Assembly (NCBI RefSeq): GCF_019049105.1
Contig: NZ_JAHQZR010000003.1
Span: forward strand, 62,001-126,000
Direction: 5' to 3'
Origin: Leucobacter chinensis
GTDB lineage: Bacteria > Actinomycetota > Actinomycetes > Actinomycetales > Microbacteriaceae
DNA: 64,000 bases
Of this stretch, positions 1 through 8,736 are shown one piece after another. The stretch's first letter is position 1; every line of letters begins with the position of its first letter. Under the pieces are notes generated by a model. It ran no database searches and was not told where the DNA came from. It worked only from the letters and a program-made list of their open reading frames with translations. A program made the translations under genes and the position numbers.

Positions 1-1
1 G

Positions 2-232
2 GGGCTCCTGTTTGGCCCGACTGCAGCTACCTACAATGACGAGATTCCAGATCCAGTCCAGCACCCAGACTTCGGCAAGGTCTTTATCCTGATGCGGTCT
101 TCTGACGTTGAGAGCCTTCACCAAACGGATATCAGCCTGGAAGATGTACTCACCGGATTTGAGCCAACGGATGATCGACTCGTTCAAACTGTGATCCCGC
201 TTGTGCAGACGAACCATGCAGCTCAGGAATGA
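2..232 (+). CDS. C-terminal part of an unidentified protein (5' end outside window)
   Basis: An open frame runs from base 2 to a TGA at 230-232 and gives 76 residues. The composition is acidic and protein-like (it includes the stretches PDFGKVFILMRSSD and DVLTGFEPTDDRLVQ). There is no start codon inside the usable part, so this is the tail of a gene that begins to the left. It is convergent with the methyltransferase gene and the two 3' ends overlap by 10 bases. I do not recognise the family. The call rests on the intact frame up to a convergent stop, so it could still be chance. Confidence 0.45.
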   Translation, partial: GLLFGPTAATYNDEIPDPVQHPDFGKVFILMRSSDVESLHQTDISLEDVLTGFEPTDDRLVQTVIPLVQTNHAAQE

Positions 233-1164
233 TTCCGTCCGATCGCCACAGTGTCGAACCGGCCGACACGCTCGATCCGGCCTTCGTGTCTATCCGCAAA
301 TTCTCGTAGCCGCGAATTAGTGTCAGCAAGTTGTTGCGAGGTGAGGTCCGAAGTGACCGGCGCTTCACCTTCTGCATACGCCGACAACACCAGTCGGCCA
401 CGGGCATGACGCATGATCGATTCCCAGTCATCGTGCGAAAGGTACGACGCTGAGCCGCCGAGCGCGAGCACGAGATCAAACCTGGTTCCGGCCAAATGGC
501 GACGGGCAATAGTGTCGGCGAACGTTCTCGGTTCGACCCTGGCAACGAGCGGGTGCTTCCGCACGAGTTCGTTCAGCATCGGCTGTGACGGGTCTATCGC
601 AGTCAAGCGGGGTGCTTCCGTCAGGTCGAGATCAAGCGTCAGCCCGGTTCCTGCGCCGATGTCGAGGGTGCGGCACTTGCGATAGCCGCGGGTGACTTCG
701 TCTACGAGTCGCGTGAACCCTCGTCGCTCTTCGCCAGTCGCGGTGAAGTCGCGATCCCAGTAGGTTGCGATTGCGTCGTAGCTAGAGCGGAACTCGCTCT
801 TCGTGCGTGGCATGTTCTGCACACCGTAGACGTGGTCGGCACGACCTCTGTTGATCAGCGTCACGTCATCGTGCTCTCGATCCATGGTCCAGTACTTCCA
901 GCCGTCGTGAACAAGATAGATGCGCGTTGTTTTGAAAAACTTCTGCGGCTCACCGAACGTGTGAATGACCCGAGCCGCCCTGGCAAAATCGGCCTTTGTC
1001 ATTCCTTCAGTTCGCTCAGCGATGTATTCGTGTGGTGCGCCCTCCGCGTAGGTCACTGCGAAGACCCAGTCCAGCTTCACAATCTTGTTTTGCCACCATT
1101 CAAGGTCGTTCTCGGTGATCGGCAACACGCTTACGTTCTTCTCAATACTCACTTGCTCACTCAA
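223..1164 (-). CDS. Class I SAM-dependent methyltransferase-like protein
   Basis: The protein has 313 residues. The second half is a Rossmann-type methyltransferase: motif I is LDIGAGTGLTL (about 167-177), followed by an acidic strand end at TAIDPSQPML and a motif IV-like FDLVLALGGSASYL. The first 130 residues (with HEYIAER, FFKTTRIYLVHDGWKYWTM) form a separate domain with no S-adenosylmethionine motif that I do not recognise. The substrate cannot be deduced. The gene is transcribed away from the conjugation operon and is probably cargo of the integrated element. The start ATG at 1164 has only a weak upstream purine stretch. Confidence 0.7.
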   Translation of the reverse strand: MSEQVSIEKNVSVLPITENDLEWWQNKIVKLDWVFAVTYAEGAPHEYIAERTEGMTKADFARAARVIHTFGEPQKFFKTTRIYLVHDGWKYWTMDREHDDVTLINRGRADHVYGVQNMPRTKSEFRSSYDAIATYWDRDFTATGEERRGFTRLVDEVTRGYRKCRTLDIGAGTGLTLDLDLTEAPRLTAIDPSQPMLNELVRKHPLVARVEPRTFADTIARRHLAGTRFDLVLALGGSASYLSHDDWESIMRHARGRLVLSAYAEGEAPVTSDLTSQQLADTNSRLREFADRHEGRIERVGRFDTVAIGRNHS

Positions 1165-1313
1165 CTATCTCTGCGCGTCTTGGATGACGTGCGTCTTCTT
1201 GTGGTTTCGAGTATGAGCCCAGCCACCGACATTCCTCGGTCAGTCGGATTCTGTGCTGGGTCACGTAAGGATTTCGACAAGACTTCATAGTCAGAGGCGT
1301 GCACCTAGTGGGC

Positions 1314-1994
1314 ATGATGACTTCACCCGACTCGCGCACACGCCGAAAGCTCATCGCTCTGACACTCAGCGGCGCAATCCTCATCGCCCTGGTCGCAGTT
1401 GGTGGGTACGGACTTCTCACCGGATCCCGCGACGCACCGCCACCAGAGCCCCCAGCTTCGTCTCCGGTGGCCCCCGCTACGCCTTCTCAACCGGGTACCT
1501 CGCGGCCTGTCGCACCACGGATCGCTCCCACAAGTGATCCCGAGCTGTTCGCTCGTCGTGTTGCAGCTGCATTGTTCACTTGGGACACAGGGGCCGGGCT
1601 GGTGCCGCTCGACTACACATCGACGATCCTCGACGTTGGCGACCCATCCGGCCACGAGCAAGCGGGGCTCGCCGCAGACATTGCAAGCTACATGCCCACG
1701 CGTGACGCATGGGTGCAGCTGCGCAAATACGCGACCACTCAGTCGATCGAGATCGACACCATCGATGTGCCCGACGCCTGGGCACACGCGGCCGCGCAAG
1801 CGAAACATGGGCAGCTCCCGCCCGGTGCGATCGCGTACACGGTCGATGGCATTCGTCACCGCGACGGTGTCTGGAACGACACCGCAGAAACACTCTCAGT
1901 GCCGGTCGCATTCACGCTGTTCATGGCCTGCCCTCACGACGGCGACCCCTGCTACCTGCTCCGGCTTTCGCAGCTCGATAACCCACTTCGGTAG
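1314..1994 (+). CDS. Membrane-anchored conjugal transfer protein (TcpC/VirB8-like position)
   Basis: This is the first gene of the conjugation operon, about 226 residues. It has a short basic N-terminus, one transmembrane segment (LIALTLSGAILIALVAVGGYG), a Pro/Ser/Ala-rich linker and a soluble domain of about 160 residues outside the membrane. That layout matches the NTF2-fold scaffold proteins (TcpC/VirB8 type) that open many Gram-positive transfer operons. The assignment is by position and architecture, not by a recognised motif. I favour the ATG pair at 1314/1317 over the GTG at 1299, which has AGAGG only one base away. The gene ends 9 bases before the M23 gene. Confidence 0.6.
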   Translation: MMTSPDSRTRRKLIALTLSGAILIALVAVGGYGLLTGSRDAPPPEPPASSPVAPATPSQPGTSRPVAPRIAPTSDPELFARRVAAALFTWDTGAGLVPLDYTSTILDVGDPSGHEQAGLAADIASYMPTRDAWVQLRKYATTQSIEIDTIDVPDAWAHAAAQAKHGQLPPGAIAYTVDGIRHRDGVWNDTAETLSVPVAFTLFMACPHDGDPCYLLRLSQLDNPLR

Positions 1995-2003
1995 GAGCGC
2001 TCA

Positions 2004-3200
2004 ATGTTGAAGAAGCTCGCCACCGGAGCCCTTGCCTTAGCCTTTGTGGCGCCGACGCTCGGCCTCGTAAGCATCGGGCTCATCATGAATCCCGCCGCAA
2101 CGACGATCTGCACTGTCGATGGTCTCTCTGTACGTAACGTGCCCGACTCGCTAACCGTGACGACCGCGAGTGGGCACACGTTCGAACTAAACAAAAGGCA
2201 ACTCACACACGCGGCCACGATCATCACTGTCGGTTCCGAGATTGAAGGCGTCACCCGTGACGCCTTGAAGATCTCACTCATGGCAGCACTTACCGAGTCG
2301 ACGCTGCGGATGCTCGCGAACACCGGCACCTACCCAGAATCAAGCGACTACCCGAACGACGGTAACGGCTCGGATCACGACTCGCTCGGCCTGTTCCAGA
2401 TGCGCCCCCAATCTGGATGGGGCACGGTAGCCGAACTGATGGATCCGAAATACCAAGCAGCAGCATTCTTCGGAGGGCCGACCGGGCCGAACTACCCATC
2501 GCCGAGGGGCCTGCTCGATATCCCCGGATGGCAATCAATGGGGCTCGGTGAAGTCGCCCAAGCCGTGGAAGTCTCGGCATTTCCAGACCGATACGACAAC
2601 TATGAGCCTGTCGCCGAGAAGATCCTCGTCACCCTCACCACAGGAAGTGACACGACTAATGCCTCAGCAGCTGATCCTGCCGTGCGTACGGTCTCTGCGA
2701 TGAGGCCGATGCTGTCCTCGAACGTGGTGTTTCCGCTGCCCGAAGGCACCTGGGCAGTCACGGATAACTTCGGACCCCGGATTGATCCGATCTCTGGAGA
2801 ACAGAGCACCCACTACGGACTCGATCTCGGTGCTGCAGACGGCACCCCGATCCTGGCTGCTGCCGACGGAGTCGTCACTGTTGCCGAGTTCTCGGGTAAC
2901 TTTGGTGGGCTGATCATCATCGAGCATCAGCTCGGTGGTGAGACCGTCGCGACCGCGTACGCACACATGTGGCAGCATGGCATCCACGTGATCGCAGGCG
3001 AACGCGTCATCGCAGGTCAACATATTGGCGATGTCGGCTCATCGGGCTATTCGACCGGAGCGCACTTACACTTCGAAGTGAGGCCGGGCGGCACGAACGG
3101 TGCTGCGATTGACCCTGCAGCGTGGCTCAACGTTCACAACGCTGCGGACCTCCCCGAAGCGACTACTGGGCCTTCTGGCTGCACGAGCTGGGGTGCATGA
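2004..3200 (+). CDS. M23 family metallopeptidase, conjugation-associated cell wall hydrolase
   Basis: The protein has 398 residues with an N-terminal hydrophobic signal/anchor (about 5-28). The C-terminal third is a LytM/M23 zinc endopeptidase: the metal ligands are visible in HYGLDLG (about 270-276) and HLHFEV (about 352-357), with an additional His in YAHMW. The middle part (LTESTLRMLANTG to LGLFQMRP) resembles the region preceding peptidase domains in actinobacterial transfer proteins and may bind peptidoglycan. Its likely role is to open the cell wall for the transfer channel. GGAG lies just upstream of the ATG. The stop overlaps the start of the first pilin-like gene by 4 bases, showing translational coupling. 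Confidence 0.85.
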   Translation: MLKKLATGALALAFVAPTLGLVSIGLIMNPAATTICTVDGLSVRNVPDSLTVTTASGHTFELNKRQLTHAATIITVGSEIEGVTRDALKISLMAALTESTLRMLANTGTYPESSDYPNDGNGSDHDSLGLFQMRPQSGWGTVAELMDPKYQAAAFFGGPTGPNYPSPRGLLDIPGWQSMGLGEVAQAVEVSAFPDRYDNYEPVAEKILVTLTTGSDTTNASAADPAVRTVSAMRPMLSSNVVFPLPEGTWAVTDNFGPRIDPISGEQSTHYGLDLGAADGTPILAAADGVVTVAEFSGNFGGLIIIEHQLGGETVATAYAHMWQHGIHVIAGERVIAGQHIGDVGSSGYSTGAHLHFEVRPGGTNGAAIDPAAWLNVHNAADLPEATTGPSGCTSWGA

Positions 3201-3466
3201 TGGACGTCTTTCCTGACTTTGACGGCCTCGGAGGTATCGGCGACCTCAAGGTCGTCATTGGCGCCATGCTCACGATCATTCTTGTCGTCGCGGTGCTCAT
3301 GGTCATCGTCAGCGCGATCCTCTGGGCAATCGCCTCGTCTACCGGCAACCCAGGTCTCGTATCCAAAGGTCGAACCGGAGTTTTCGTTGCAGCTGGAGCC
3401 GCAGCCCTCGCAGGGGGCGGCGTCGCCTGGCTCAATTGGCTCATCAGCCTCGGTGGGCAGTTTTGA
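3197..3466 (+). CDS. Small two-TM pilin-like protein (VirB2/TrbC type), copy 1
   Basis: The protein has 89 residues and two hydrophobic segments (VVIGAMLTIILVVAVLMVIV and FVAAGAAALAGGGVAWLNWL) separated by a short polar loop ending in SKGRTG. This is the usual layout of VirB2/TrbC-like pilins, and the position between the M23 hydrolase and the VirB6-like channel agrees. ATG 3197 overlaps the upstream stop; ATG 3200 is an alternative. It is clearly paralogous to the protein at 4198-4530: both share a GA.LT core, a VSAI.W motif, NP.L.S.G and GAA.L.G at equal spacing. Confidence 0.7.
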   Translation: MMDVFPDFDGLGGIGDLKVVIGAMLTIILVVAVLMVIVSAILWAIASSTGNPGLVSKGRTGVFVAAGAAALAGGGVAWLNWLISLGGQF

Positions 3467-3506
3467 ATGGTTGGTGTCGTTCTGAGATTGGAACAGAGCT
3501 ATCTAA

Positions 3507-3698
3507 TCAATACTTGATTGGATCAGCCCCACCAAAGTAGTCGTCCTGCGACTCAAAGATGTTGTCCCTCGAAATGCTGTTCTTGTGACCGCACTCCTGG
3601 CATTTCCAGGTGTACTTTTCGTCATCGAAACCAACTTGATCATTCAAATGGGCATTGCATCGATCGCAAAACCAATCAACATCTGGGAACCTGCTCAT
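3507..3698 (-). CDS. Small zinc-ribbon protein
   Basis: The protein has 63 residues with two CxxC knuckles, WFCDRCNAHL (about 9-18) and WKCQECGHKN (about 31-40), which is a classic zinc ribbon. It is similar in form to short proteins often labelled Sec23/Sec24 zinc-finger containing. The tail is acidic. It lies on the opposite strand inside the conjugation operon, 7 bases downstream of the coiled-coil gene, so the two form a small cargo operon. The AT-richer sequence than its neighbours suggests a separate origin. The role is unknown. Confidence 0.65.
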   Translation of the reverse strand: MSRFPDVDWFCDRCNAHLNDQVGFDDEKYTWKCQECGHKNSISRDNIFESQDDYFGGADPIKY

Positions 3699-3705
3699 GG
3701 TTAAC

Positions 3706-4020
3706 TCACTTCACTAGATTGTTATTGGTCATCGTCATCTTCATCTTCATACCAAACGTTGACGCATTTCCGATCTGATCCATGATCGATTCAAAATCCT
3801 GCTCGGCTGCTTCAAGATCTCGTTCCGCCTGCTGGTGGCGATCTTGCAATCGCGAAACTTCAGCTTCATCACCGACTTCGAAAGCACTGTCCATATCCCG
3901 TTCAAGACGATCAACGAGAGCTTGCGCATCATCCTTGGCGTCATCCGCGACGCTCGCCTCAGCTTGAAGTCGCTGCATCACTGCCTCTGCTTGAGCGGGA
4001 TCGTGGTCTGCTCTGGCCAT
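3706..4020 (-). CDS. Small acidic coiled-coil protein
   Basis: The protein has 104 residues and is almost entirely charged helix: heptad-like runs such as DAQALVDRLERDMDSAF and DRHQQAERDLEAAEQDFE indicate a coiled coil, ending in a short basic/Asn tail. AGGAAA lies 8 bases before the ATG. It is the first gene of a two-gene minus-strand unit with the zinc-ribbon gene, placed between the two pilin-like genes. I do not recognise a family and cannot assign a function. Confidence 0.55.
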   Translation of the reverse strand: MARADHDPAQAEAVMQRLQAEASVADDAKDDAQALVDRLERDMDSAFEVGDEAEVSRLQDRHQQAERDLEAAEQDFESIMDQIGNASTFGMKMKMTMTNNNLVK

Positions 4021-4197
4021 ACGAATTTCCTAACTCATCGGGTTTTCAATTATCTCACTCAGGCGAATCGGTATGCACTTGGCCTATCGGATCTGATGCT
4101 GGCACTACTGATCATTCTCAGTTTTCGCCAGCGCACCTTGTAGGCGACCCTGTTTCGCCGACCGCCGTTCTGGCGGTTCTACCGCAAGGAGCACCCA

Positions 4198-4530
4198 GTG
4201 TTCGAACTCACCTCAACGCTGCTAGAAGCATCCGCTCAGTTGGCCACCCTGGTGCCGATGAATATCGACATCACTCCAAATGACTCGGGGCTTCCTGGCA
4301 TCTCGCAGCTTCGCACCATCGTTGGAGCGGTCATGACGGTCGGCCTGATCCTGAGCGTGCTCGCGCTCATTGTGTCGGCGATCGTGTGGGGCTTCGGGTC
4401 GAACTCATCGAACCCGCACCTGGCATCACGCGGCAAGGTAGGCGTGCTTGTCTCATGCGGCGCTGCTGTGCTCTGCGGCGCAGCCGTCACCCTCATCAAC
4501 TTCTTCTGGGCCGTAGGCCAGCAGGTTTGA
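4198..4530 (+). CDS. Small two-TM pilin-like protein (VirB2/TrbC type), copy 2
   Basis: The protein has 110 residues. After a 35-residue N-terminal extension come two hydrophobic segments (TIVGAVMTVGLILSVLALIV and VLVSCGAAVLCGAAVTLINF) around NPHLASRGKVG. The spacing and residues match the protein at 3197-3466, so the pair arose by duplication. It starts the distal half of the conjugation operon, 35 bases before the channel gene. The start could also be the internal Met-Asn (4258). Confidence 0.65.
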   Translation: MFELTSTLLEASAQLATLVPMNIDITPNDSGLPGISQLRTIVGAVMTVGLILSVLALIVSAIVWGFGSNSSNPHLASRGKVGVLVSCGAAVLCGAAVTLINFFWAVGQQV

Positions 4531-4565
4531 CCCGCACTCGTCACTAACCCAAAAGGGGGCCCCTG

Positions 4566-5918
4566 ATGAGTGTGTGCGACATACCAGTCATCTCAGCAGT
4601 CTGCGAAACCGCCGGTGAAGCGGTGGCGACTCTCGTTTCAGCACCATTCGACTGGCTCGCTTCGACTATGGGGCAAGCCGCCGGATGGCTACTCGAAACA
4701 ATGTGGCAAGTGTTCGACTCGACGACCCTCGTTGATGTCACGAGCGACGGCTATCTCGGCGTCTACAACCTGCTATTTGGGATCGGCGTGTTCGTCGTCC
4801 TGCTCTTCTTCACCTTCCAGCTGGTGCTTGGCCTGATCCGCCGCGAACCTGCCGCACTCTCACGTGCAGCGCTGGGAGCTGCGAAAGCGGTCCTCGGCTC
4901 ATTCGTTGTCATCACATTGACCGCGACCGCGCTTGAGGTCGTTGATCAGCTCTGCATCGGCATCGTGCAAGCTGCCGGAGAAACCACCGGCACCATGGGT
5001 GACAAAATCATGCTCCTGACAGCTGGGCTTTCGACAATCAACGTCGCGGCCCCAGGCGTCGGGGCGATCGTGACGATATTCCTCGCCGGACTCATGATCT
5101 GTGCGGTCGCAATCGTGTGGTTCTCACTCCTGATCCGCAAAGCATTGCTGCTGGTTGCGATTGTGCTCGCTCCGATCGCGTTCGCTGGCGCCGCATGGGA
5201 TGTCACCCGTGGATGGGTCGGAAAATGGGCTGCGTTCGTGATCGCGCTGATCGCCTCAAAGCTGGTACTCGTGGTCGTCTTCCTCATCGCGATCACTCAG
5301 ATCTCCACCCCGATCGCTGTTGATCTCGCGGCGGTGACCGAACCTGTGAGTGGGATCGTTCTGCTCTTCATTGCGGCGTTTGCCCCGTACATGGTGTACC
5401 GGTTCATTTCGTTCCTCGGCTTCGATCTTTACCACGCCATGGGCAGCGAACAAGAGGCCAAGAGCGCCGTCAACCGGCCTGTTCCCGTGCCCGCCAAGGC
5501 AGAGAGTGATGGAGTCAAGAAGGTTCTCGATGGTGGCGGTAGCGGTGGATCCACTGCGGGCGCCACCGGCGCGAAATCGGCGGCTTCCGGTGCCGGTGGT
5601 GGAGCAGCCGCGAGTACAGCTGGTGGCTCTGGTGGTGCAGCTGCGGGCGGTGCCGGAGCAGGTGCGGCAGCGGCAGGCCCTGCCGCCGCAATCGTCATAG
5701 GTGCAGAGGTCGCGAAAGCCGCGGCCACGGCAGGCCCGAAACTCGGGGGCGCGGTCGGAGGCACCGCCGAAACAGCGGCCGGTTGCGCTGGTCAAACTGC
5801 AACGCCGACAGCAACGTCTCAGGCAGCTCGGCCTGCCGCGCCACAACCTAGGGCACCGTCGGCTGACCCTGCACCACCGAGGCCCGCGCCACCTGCACCG
5901 AGACTTCCGAAGGAGTAA
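4566..5918 (+). CDS. TrbL/VirB6-like conjugal transfer channel protein
   Basis: The protein has 450 residues. Several transmembrane helices fall between about 70 and 290 (for example LLFGIGVFVVLLFFTFQLV, AIVTIFLAGLMICAVAIVWF, LLLVAIVLAPIAFAGAAW, LVLVVVFLIAITQ, GIVLLFIAAFAPYMVYRFI), as in TrbL/VirB6 inner-membrane channel subunits. From about 320 the sequence becomes a long Gly/Ala/Ser then Pro-rich tail, low complexity and probably unstructured. AAGGGGG precedes the ATG. It follows the pilin gene and precedes the SCO6880-like gene with 6 bases between, as in other actinobacterial transfer operons. Confidence 0.75.
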   Translation: MSVCDIPVISAVCETAGEAVATLVSAPFDWLASTMGQAAGWLLETMWQVFDSTTLVDVTSDGYLGVYNLLFGIGVFVVLLFFTFQLVLGLIRREPAALSRAALGAAKAVLGSFVVITLTATALEVVDQLCIGIVQAAGETTGTMGDKIMLLTAGLSTINVAAPGVGAIVTIFLAGLMICAVAIVWFSLLIRKALLLVAIVLAPIAFAGAAWDVTRGWVGKWAAFVIALIASKLVLVVVFLIAITQISTPIAVDLAAVTEPVSGIVLLFIAAFAPYMVYRFISFLGFDLYHAMGSEQEAKSAVNRPVPVPAKAESDGVKKVLDGGGSGGSTAGATGAKSAASGAGGGAAASTAGGSGGAAAGGAGAGAAAAGPAAAIVIGAEVAKAAATAGPKLGGAVGGTAETAAGCAGQTATPTATSQAARPAAPQPRAPSADPAPPRPAPPAPRLPKE

Positions 5919-5924
5919 CTCGCC

Positions 5925-7394
5925 ATGTCTTCGAAGAACGCGCCGAACCATAGCTCTGGAGAACTCACGCCAGTGAAGTTCTCCAGGCTCACCCGCCGCG
6001 GCATTCTGCTCGGCTTCTCCGTATCTCAGCTCGTCACCCTTGGAGTCGCCGTCGGGGCTCTGGTGTGGGCGTTCTACGCAGGAGGCGGCATACTCATCGC
6101 GTTCACCGCGCCTATTTGGGTGTCTGCTGCTGCGCTGACGTGGATACCGATCGCAGGGCGTGCGCTCGTCGAATGGATCCCAGTCGCGTTCTGGTGGATG
6201 TGGAAGTCAACCGGAGGGCAGCTACTGTACCGTCGCAGAGTGGTGACGCCCCGACCCGCAGGAACACTCGCTCTACCCGGGGACATGGCTCGGCTTCGTG
6301 AATACGAAGATCCCGTCACTGGAGCGGGAATGATCCACGACCCTGCAGCAGGAACGCTGACTGCCGTACTCCAAGTAGCCCATCCCGCGTTCGTGCTCCT
6401 CGACCCGGGCGAGCAAGAACGCCGAGTGGCCTCGTGGGGTCGAGTGCTTGCGACGGTCTGCCGATCCGGGCGTATCTCCATGCTGCAAATTCTGGAGCGC
6501 ACCCTGCCTGATTCCGGTACTGGACTTGCCGAGTGGTGGGCGGCGCACGGGACACAGGACGACACCTGGGCGTCAACGACGTACGCGGAACTCATCGATC
6601 GGGCGGGCCCCACTGGGGAGCGTCATGCGACGACGCTGTCGCTTTCGCTCGACATGCGCGCAGCATCACGTCAGATTCGTACAGCTGGCAGCGGAGTTCG
6701 CGGAGGTGCCGCTGTCTTGCGGCAAGAAATGTCCACGCTTGTCGCGGCTCTCCGGTCTGCGGATCTTTCACCATCCGCATGGCTCAACTGCGGGCAGATC
6801 GCAGTGATTCTGCGCTCCGCTTATGACCCGGCCATCGCTGCAACGCTCGAACGTCACGGCGAACTTGGCCAGTCGCTGGCAACTGCTGGGCCGGTCGCGG
6901 TCAATGAGTCATGGTCAGGACTCCGCACCGATTCTGCCCATCACGCGGTGCTGTGGATCAGCGAATGGCCGAGGTCGATGGTGTTCCCTGGGTTCCTTGC
7001 ACCAGTGCTGCTTTCGAGCGGCATCCAACGTTCGTTCTCGCTACTGTGCACCCCGATGCGTTCCGACCAGGCGGCGCGAGACATTCGCAAGAAGAAGACC
7101 GAATACATTTCTGATGCCCATCAGCGGCAGCGGATCGGACAGATCGAGGACGCATCGCAGACCGCCGAGTTCCAGGATGTGCTTCAGCAAGAAGCTGACC
7201 TGACTGCCGGTCATGGCGTGCTTCGCTACACCGGCCTTATCAGCGTCTCGGCGGCGAGCGCCGAAGAACTCGACGCATCGATTGCTGCTATCGAACAAGC
7301 CGCTATCCAGGCTTCATGCGAGACGAGACTACTCGTCGGCCAACAAGCCCAAGCGTTCACTGCGGCGGCGCTGCCGCTCTGCCGTGTGATCTGA
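5925..7394 (+). CDS. SCO6880/PrgI-family type IV secretion protein
   Basis: The protein has 489 residues with two N-terminal transmembrane segments (LGFSVSQLVTLGVAVGALVW and ILIAFTAPIWVSAAALTWIP) and a large soluble part. This is the architecture of SCO6880-family proteins, which sit next to VirB4 in actinobacterial conjugation operons and correspond to the PrgI-like partner of the ATPase. There is no Walker motif, so it is not itself an ATPase. It is 6 bases downstream of the channel gene. The next + strand conjugation gene begins 1.3 kb later because a minus-strand gene intervenes. Confidence 0.75.
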   Translation: MSSKNAPNHSSGELTPVKFSRLTRRGILLGFSVSQLVTLGVAVGALVWAFYAGGGILIAFTAPIWVSAAALTWIPIAGRALVEWIPVAFWWMWKSTGGQLLYRRRVVTPRPAGTLALPGDMARLREYEDPVTGAGMIHDPAAGTLTAVLQVAHPAFVLLDPGEQERRVASWGRVLATVCRSGRISMLQILERTLPDSGTGLAEWWAAHGTQDDTWASTTYAELIDRAGPTGERHATTLSLSLDMRAASRQIRTAGSGVRGGAAVLRQEMSTLVAALRSADLSPSAWLNCGQIAVILRSAYDPAIAATLERHGELGQSLATAGPVAVNESWSGLRTDSAHHAVLWISEWPRSMVFPGFLAPVLLSSGIQRSFSLLCTPMRSDQAARDIRKKKTEYISDAHQRQRIGQIEDASQTAEFQDVLQQEADLTAGHGVLRYTGLISVSAASAEELDASIAAIEQAAIQASCETRLLVGQQAQAFTAAALPLCRVI

Positions 7395-7402
7395 CCCCTT
7401 TT

Positions 7403-8626
7403 CTAAACTTCCGGAGATTTCCCGTCTTTTTGAGAGAGGGCCTTCACCACAGGGACAGCGAGAACAACTGCGGCGGCTGCCCCGCCTTTCAGTACATTCA
7501 CGCCGACTTCGCGCCCGGCTGACTTCAGTTGCCTGCTGTCTTTTACCGCCTCTCGCCAAGGAACCGTGACCAATTCTTCGCGAGCAATTTCAATCCCAAG
7601 TGGGAAGTGAAATTCCGCAACCAACTCCCCAGTCACTTTTAGCGCGCCCACTACGTCACGTGCCGCACGCGAGTGGAGGATGATGTTGGCGTTAACGATC
7701 TCGCCTGCACGATCAAGCTGGCTCATGAGTTTGCTGGTGCGGGCGAGAACTTCATCTCGGCGAATTTGTCCTGCTTTTGCGAGTCCTGCTCTGTGCCCTC
7801 CAAGGTTCTCGGGAGCTGTGGCAATAACATGATCTAGCTCAACGACGTGGAACTCATCGTGAAGTTCAAAGCATCGCGCCAAAATTGCTAGTTGCATGGC
7901 AACATCTTGTTCAATCTCGCGAACAACTTTACGGAGTTGACCAGTTTTCTCTTTGCTCTCGACTTTGTCTGCAAGCGCACCGAGGGCCGCGAGGGCATTC
8001 TCTTGCACGTTAGTAATTTGACCAGAAACTTTGCTCACCTTGTCCCAAAGTGTTTTCGGGTCGCCACCATGTTCACGTATTGTCATAGCTTCTTGAATCT
8101 CCGCAGCGGCAGTCCGCATTCTCGCGAGGACTTCATCTTTTTGAGCGCGTCGAACGTCATCGAGCTTCTCATCGAGCTTCACAATGAGTTCCTTGAGTTC
8201 CTGCGCTTCAGCTTGCTGCGCGGCTTGGCTCATGAGTCCGCCGATACCACTCAACACTGCGGGGTTCGTCGCCAAGGACAGGGGCCCGTCCTGCACTTGA
8301 AGCCACTTCATAGTGTGGTCACCAGTCTTGCCTAGCATCGCGTGGCTAATGCCCTTGGTTTTGGTCTTCATGAGTCCACCTGCATCCTGCAGGCGACGCG
8401 CTGATTCTGGAGTGAGCTTTAAGTACAATGCTGATTGCTCCGCCACCCCGGAGAGCGTTTCGGCAACGTCAGCTCCTGAGCGGAACATCTCATTGAGTCG
8501 TGCAAGTGAAACAGGGCGAGCCTTCGGCAGCCATTCATGGTCTTTAAGGAACCTCGCGAGAGCGGATTCGTTTCCTTTCAGGACGGCTCCATCGCCATCG
8601 CTGATGATCTCAACCTCTTCAGACAT
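7403..8626 (-). CDS. Unknown protein with central coiled coil and C-terminal hydrophobic segment
   Basis: The protein has about 407 residues. I start it at ATG 8626, which has GAGGGAGAG upstream, rather than at 8671. It has a mixed N-terminal domain, a charged helical stretch (AQELKELIVKLDEKLDDVR, about 141-159) and further helices, then a hydrophobic segment near the C-terminus (VLKGGAAAAVVLAVPVVKAL) that could insert in a membrane. It lies antisense within the conjugation operon and its base composition is less GC-rich than its neighbours, so I read it as acquired cargo. The layout (long helices plus a single hydrophobic patch) would suit a membrane-active effector or entry-exclusion protein, but nothing proves this. 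Confidence 0.6.
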   Translation of the reverse strand: MSEEVEIISDGDGAVLKGNESALARFLKDHEWLPKARPVSLARLNEMFRSGADVAETLSGVAEQSALYLKLTPESARRLQDAGGLMKTKTKGISHAMLGKTGDHTMKWLQVQDGPLSLATNPAVLSGIGGLMSQAAQQAEAQELKELIVKLDEKLDDVRRAQKDEVLARMRTAAAEIQEAMTIREHGGDPKTLWDKVSKVSGQITNVQENALAALGALADKVESKEKTGQLRKVVREIEQDVAMQLAILARCFELHDEFHVVELDHVIATAPENLGGHRAGLAKAGQIRRDEVLARTSKLMSQLDRAGEIVNANIILHSRAARDVVGALKVTGELVAEFHFPLGIEIAREELVTVPWREAVKDSRQLKSAGREVGVNVLKGGAAAAVVLAVPVVKALSQKDGKSPEV

Positions 8627-8736
8627 ACTCTCCCTCTTCCCAATTACAAGAGTACTTTGCACATCCGACACCTCTCGTGGTGGCGAAGTGCACCTGCTCC
8701 GTGACCAACATCAACTTTTCGATACGGGAGCGCGAG

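Noticed and set aside
5429-5764. Pro/Ala-rich minus frame opposite the VirB6-like tail
   Set aside because: Antisense image of the Gly/Ala low-complexity tail; no ribosome site.
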